Below, piece after piece: positions 4,474 through 6,794 of a stretch of DNA of 6,794 nt. Numbering within the stretch: position 1 is the first letter of the stretch; each line of letters starts with the position of its first letter. The notes below the pieces were generated by a model, which saw only the letters and a program-made list of their open reading frames with translations, was not told the DNA's origin and did not search any database. Origin of the DNA: a bacterium (GTDB taxonomy: Bacteria; Patescibacteriota; Gracilibacteria; JAUYGZ01); contig JAUYKR010000103.1 of the NCBI GenBank assembly GCA_030699855.1, positions 1-6,794 of the forward strand. Reading direction: 5' to 3'. Both the position numbers and the translations under genes were made by a program.

Positions 4474-6192
4474 ATGCAAAATCTCAATCCCCGCTCCTCC
4501 ACCCTCACGGGACAGAGGGGCACAAAGACCTGGATAAAACGGGCCCCTGCTCGGGCCATGCTCCGTGCCGTAGATTTTAAAAAGGAAGAAGATTTTGATA
4601 AACCGATTGCTGCCGTGGCCGCACCGTATACAAATGGAACCCCCTGCAACGACCACATCGAAGAGCTGGGGCGAATTCTAAAAAAGGAAGTACAGCAAGC
4701 CGGAGCGATGCCCATCATTTTTGGCACGCCCGTGGTTTCGGACGGGATTTCGATGGGAACCGAAGGCATGAAGTATTCGCTGGTCAGCCGCGAGGTGATC
4801 GCCGACAGCATCGAGGTTATGATCAACGGCTACCTCTGCGACGGAGCCATCACCATCGGCGGCTGTGACAAATCGATTCCGGGGGCGGTGATGCCGCTGC
4901 TGCGAACCAATGTATCGAGCTTGTTTGTTTATGGCGGGACCATCCGGCCCGGCAAGTACAAAAATCAAGATCTGAATATCGTTTCCATCTTCGAAGCGGT
5001 GGGCAAATACAGCGCCGGTAAGATCGACGAAAAGGAGCTACATCAAGTGGAGTGCCACAGCTGCCCCGGCTCGGGCTCCTGCGGCGGCATGTATACCGCC
5101 AATACCATGGCCTGCGTATTGGAAGCCATGGGTATGAGCTTGCCCGGATCGGCGTCGCACAACGCCATGGACGTGCGAAATAGAAATATCTCTGCCGATA
5201 AGAAAAATGATTGCCGGCAGGCCGCTCAAGCCCTGATGAACCTGCTGCGCCAGAACATCAAACCACGCGACATCGTCACCCGAAAGTCGCTGGAAAACGC
5301 CGTGACCGTGATGATGGCCGTGGGCGGTTCCACCAATGGTGTGTTGCACTTGCTCGCCCTGGCTCGCGAAGCGGAAGTGGATTTTGAGCTTAAAGATTTT
5401 GACCGCATCAATTCCAAAACGCCGTTGATCGGCGACTTCAAACCCTCGGGCAAGTACCTGATGTCCGATCTCGACGCCATCGGCGGACTCCCCATCATCA
5501 TGAAGGAGCTCCTGAAGGCAGGTCTGCTCCACGGCGACTGCTTGACCGTGAGCGGGAAAACGGTGGCGGAAAACCTGGAAAACATCGGCAAAGCACCGTC
5601 TCAACAGGAAGTGCTGTACACGGTAGCCAGACCACTCGCACCCAATGGCCAGCACATCAGTGTCCTGTACGGAAATTTGGCGCCAGAGGGCTGCGTGATC
5701 AAACTGAGCGGCAAGGACTTTCACCACCACAGCGGCCCTGCACGAGTGTTTGAAGATGAAGAGCGTTGCCTCGATGCCATTCTCGCGAACAAAATCAAAA
5801 CCGGTGACGTGATCGTCATCCGCAACGAAGGACCAAAAGGCGGACCTGGTATGCGCGAGATGCTTTCGCCCAGCGCCGCTCTCGCCGGCGCAGGTTTGAG
5901 TAAGGGGGTGGCTCTGATCACCGACGGCCGCTTCTCCGGCGGCTCTCACGGGATTATGATCGGCCACATCGCTCCGGAGGCAGCCGCAGGCGGCCCTATC
6001 GCCGTGGTAAGGGAAGGCGATCAGATCAGCATTGACGTGCCGAAACGCCAGCTGAGTCTCGACATTTCCAAAAAAGAATTGAACACGCGGCTCAAGGCCT
6101 GGAAGCCAAAGAAATCGAAGTACACTCGCGGAGTTTTGGCAAAGTATGCAAAGCTTGTGTCGAGCGCGAGCGAGGGGGCGGTGACGAGTTAA
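4474..6192 (+). CDS. ilvD: dihydroxy-acid dehydratase
   Basis: IlvD dehydrates 2,3-dihydroxy-isovalerate and -methylvalerate to the 2-oxo acids, the step after IlvC in valine/isoleucine synthesis. The 572-residue length fits the short IlvD type. Cluster ligands are Cys58 (TPCNDH), Cys131 (GGCDKSIPG) and Cys203 (CPGSGSCGGMYTANTM), spaced 73 and 72 as in cyanobacterial and plant enzymes that carry a [2Fe-2S] cluster; Lys133 would be the carbamylated Mg ligand. The C-terminal part has EGPKGGPGMREML and DGRFSGGSHG (484-493), whose conserved serine is the proposed base, and ends with the family tail LAKYAKLVSSASEGAVT. It appears complete. The ATG at 4474 gives the normal N-terminus (RAPARAMLRAV at 23-33); no Shine-Dalgarno is visible. 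It diverges from the TraB/ChaN-like gene and is on the opposite strand to ilvC. Confidence 0.97.
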   Translation: MQNLNPRSSTLTGQRGTKTWIKRAPARAMLRAVDFKKEEDFDKPIAAVAAPYTNGTPCNDHIEELGRILKKEVQQAGAMPIIFGTPVVSDGISMGTEGMKYSLVSREVIADSIEVMINGYLCDGAITIGGCDKSIPGAVMPLLRTNVSSLFVYGGTIRPGKYKNQDLNIVSIFEAVGKYSAGKIDEKELHQVECHSCPGSGSCGGMYTANTMACVLEAMGMSLPGSASHNAMDVRNRNISADKKNDCRQAAQALMNLLRQNIKPRDIVTRKSLENAVTVMMAVGGSTNGVLHLLALAREAEVDFELKDFDRINSKTPLIGDFKPSGKYLMSDLDAIGGLPIIMKELLKAGLLHGDCLTVSGKTVAENLENIGKAPSQQEVLYTVARPLAPNGQHISVLYGNLAPEGCVIKLSGKDFHHHSGPARVFEDEERCLDAILANKIKTGDVIVIRNEGPKGGPGMREMLSPSAALAGAGLSKGVALITDGRFSGGSHGIMIGHIAPEAAAGGPIAVVREGDQISIDVPKRQLSLDISKKELNTRLKAWKPKKSKYTRGVLAKYAKLVSSASEGAVTS

Positions 6193-6272
6193 TCCTGCTC
6201 CAGCACTTTCAACGCCTCCTCCGGATCAGCCACGCTGATGGAGTCCAGGGTTTCCAACGTAAAAACTTTTTT
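6189..6272 (-). pseudogene. possible remnant of a gene 3' end
   Basis: On the minus strand, the frame between a TAA at 6275-6273 and a TAA at 6191-6189 reads, at its end, SISVADPEEALKVLEQD, which has the composition of a real acidic, helical protein tail and GC-rich codons like ilvD. There is no ATG or Shine-Dalgarno; the only start would be TTG at 6257, giving 22 residues. Its stop codon overlaps the ilvD stop on the other strand. I read it as the decayed 3' end of a former convergent gene. A chance frame or a tiny functional ORF cannot be excluded. Confidence 0.25.
6225..6239 (+). other. small hairpin downstream of ilvD
   Basis: ATCAGC-CAC-GCTGAT forms a perfect 6-bp stem 32 nt after the ilvD stop. 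An 8-T run occurs only at 6267-6274, 27 nt further on, so this is not a canonical intrinsic terminator, though the two together are the only termination-like signals after ilvD. Confidence 0.3.
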
Positions 6273-6322
6273 TTAACACCATGTCCGACTACAATAATCA
6301 TCGCCTTTAGAAGACTACAACC

Positions 6323-6790
6323 ATGAGCCACTTGAGAGCCCTTCTCACCGCCTTCAACAAACAGTCACTCACTAAAAATATCGCCTTGCTCACGAACGGC
6401 GCAGTTTTTTTGTTTCTCTCTTTGACAATTGTCATTTTGGTGATCTACACCACCCTTCAAACAGTGCTGCTCTTCGACGCCGTCCTTCGTCTTCAGGCCA
6501 GTGATATTGTCCACGATGTCGCCTACATCATTGTCCTGGTCAAAGCCTTCCGAGTGTTGCTGTTTTACCTGCAAACCCAGCACCTCAGCATCAAATACCT
6601 CATCGAGATCTCCATCATCGCTCCCGCCATCGAAATCATTTTTGCTTCCGCAAATTTCAGCTTTTCCATGAATCTGCTGTTCGTGGTGTTTAGCCTGAGC
6701 AACCTGATCATCTACCTGACCTACTACGAAAAACTGTCCTTGATCGACCAAGAACGCTATGACCGCGAAAGTATCATCTTTCGCTCCTAA
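6323..6790 (+). CDS. PsiE-family inner-membrane protein
   Basis: This is a 155-residue protein with four predicted membrane helices: about 22-50, 63-84, 92-110 and 116-134. The central block VKAFRVLLFYLQTQHLSIKYLIEISIIAPAIEIIF (73-107) follows the PsiE (phosphate-starvation-inducible E) pattern of an Arg-containing helix, a short hydrophilic loop with H-S/V-K/R-Y, and a helix with a conserved Glu. E. coli PsiE is of similar size (136 aa); its biochemical function is unknown. The N-terminus is basic and the C-terminus (DQERYDRES) hydrophilic. ATG at 6323 follows a weak AGAAGA 8 nt upstream; TAA ends the gene 4 bp before the window edge. It starts 131 bp after ilvD on the same strand; a -10-like TACAAT (6290-6295) lacks a convincing -35, so it may be transcribed from ilvD or from a weak promoter. 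Confidence 0.7.
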   Translation: MSHLRALLTAFNKQSLTKNIALLTNGAVFLFLSLTIVILVIYTTLQTVLLFDAVLRLQASDIVHDVAYIIVLVKAFRVLLFYLQTQHLSIKYLIEISIIAPAIEIIFASANFSFSMNLLFVVFSLSNLIIYLTYYEKLSLIDQERYDRESIIFRS

Positions 6791-6794
6791 TCCT

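Noticed and set aside
5038..5967. 309-codon minus-strand frame
   Set aside because: It is the antisense shadow of ilvD, low in recognisable motifs and rich in His/Ala/Val from GC-rich complement codons.
6365..6751. 128-codon minus-strand frame, acidic and Gln/Asp rich
   Set aside because: It is the complement of the hydrophobic PsiE-like gene, whose own frame has four membrane helices and family motifs.

Overview
The window is bacterial chromosomal DNA. It carries the 5' quarter of a 23S rRNA gene (minus strand, cut by the left edge), followed rightwards by a TrmB-family regulator (minus), ilvC (minus), an uncharacterised protein that I read as a divergent TraB/ChaN-like domain (minus), ilvD (plus) and a small PsiE-family membrane protein (plus). 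No insertion sequence, CRISPR array, tRNA or phage gene is visible.

Organism: the regulator's C-terminal half (EISIYGDKVAIMSLKG, then ATQRAIFELAW) reads like the TrmB regulators that are abundant in Patescibacteria/CPR genomes, and Shine-Dalgarno signals are weak or absent before most genes. IlvC is the short single-knot class I type with Bacteroidetes-like wording, and IlvD is the short type with three cysteine ligands, as in cyanobacteria and plants. A patescibacterial (for example Peregrinibacteria/Peribacteria-like) origin is my best guess, but it is an inference. TGA is used as a normal stop (ilvC and the 3180-4349 gene).

Left region (1-1068): the 23S gene has its own strong sigma70-type promoter about 265 nt upstream of the mature 5' end. 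The leader holds a boxB-like hairpin, a near-consensus boxA and two more hairpins. The regulator gene ends 21 bp before the -35 element, so no 16S gene or tRNA lies directly upstream and the usual 16S-23S linkage is broken here.

Middle (1089-3179): the regulator and ilvC are co-directional, but the regulator has its own promoter, whose core (TTGACAGC-N15-TAAACTG) matches the 23S promoter. A 20-bp inverted repeat of form TGTCR-N8-CGACA occurs only twice in the window: just upstream of the putative ilvC -35 box, and at the 5' end of the regulator gene. This is the pattern expected if the regulator acts on ilvC and on itself.

Right (3180-6794): the TraB/ChaN-like gene and ilvD diverge from promoters whose -35 boxes are back to back, 1 bp apart. 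IlvC and IlvD catalyse consecutive steps of valine/isoleucine (and leucine precursor) synthesis, but acetolactate synthase (ilvBN) is not in the window. Between ilvD and the PsiE-like gene lies a short minus-strand reading frame that looks like the tail of a decayed gene.
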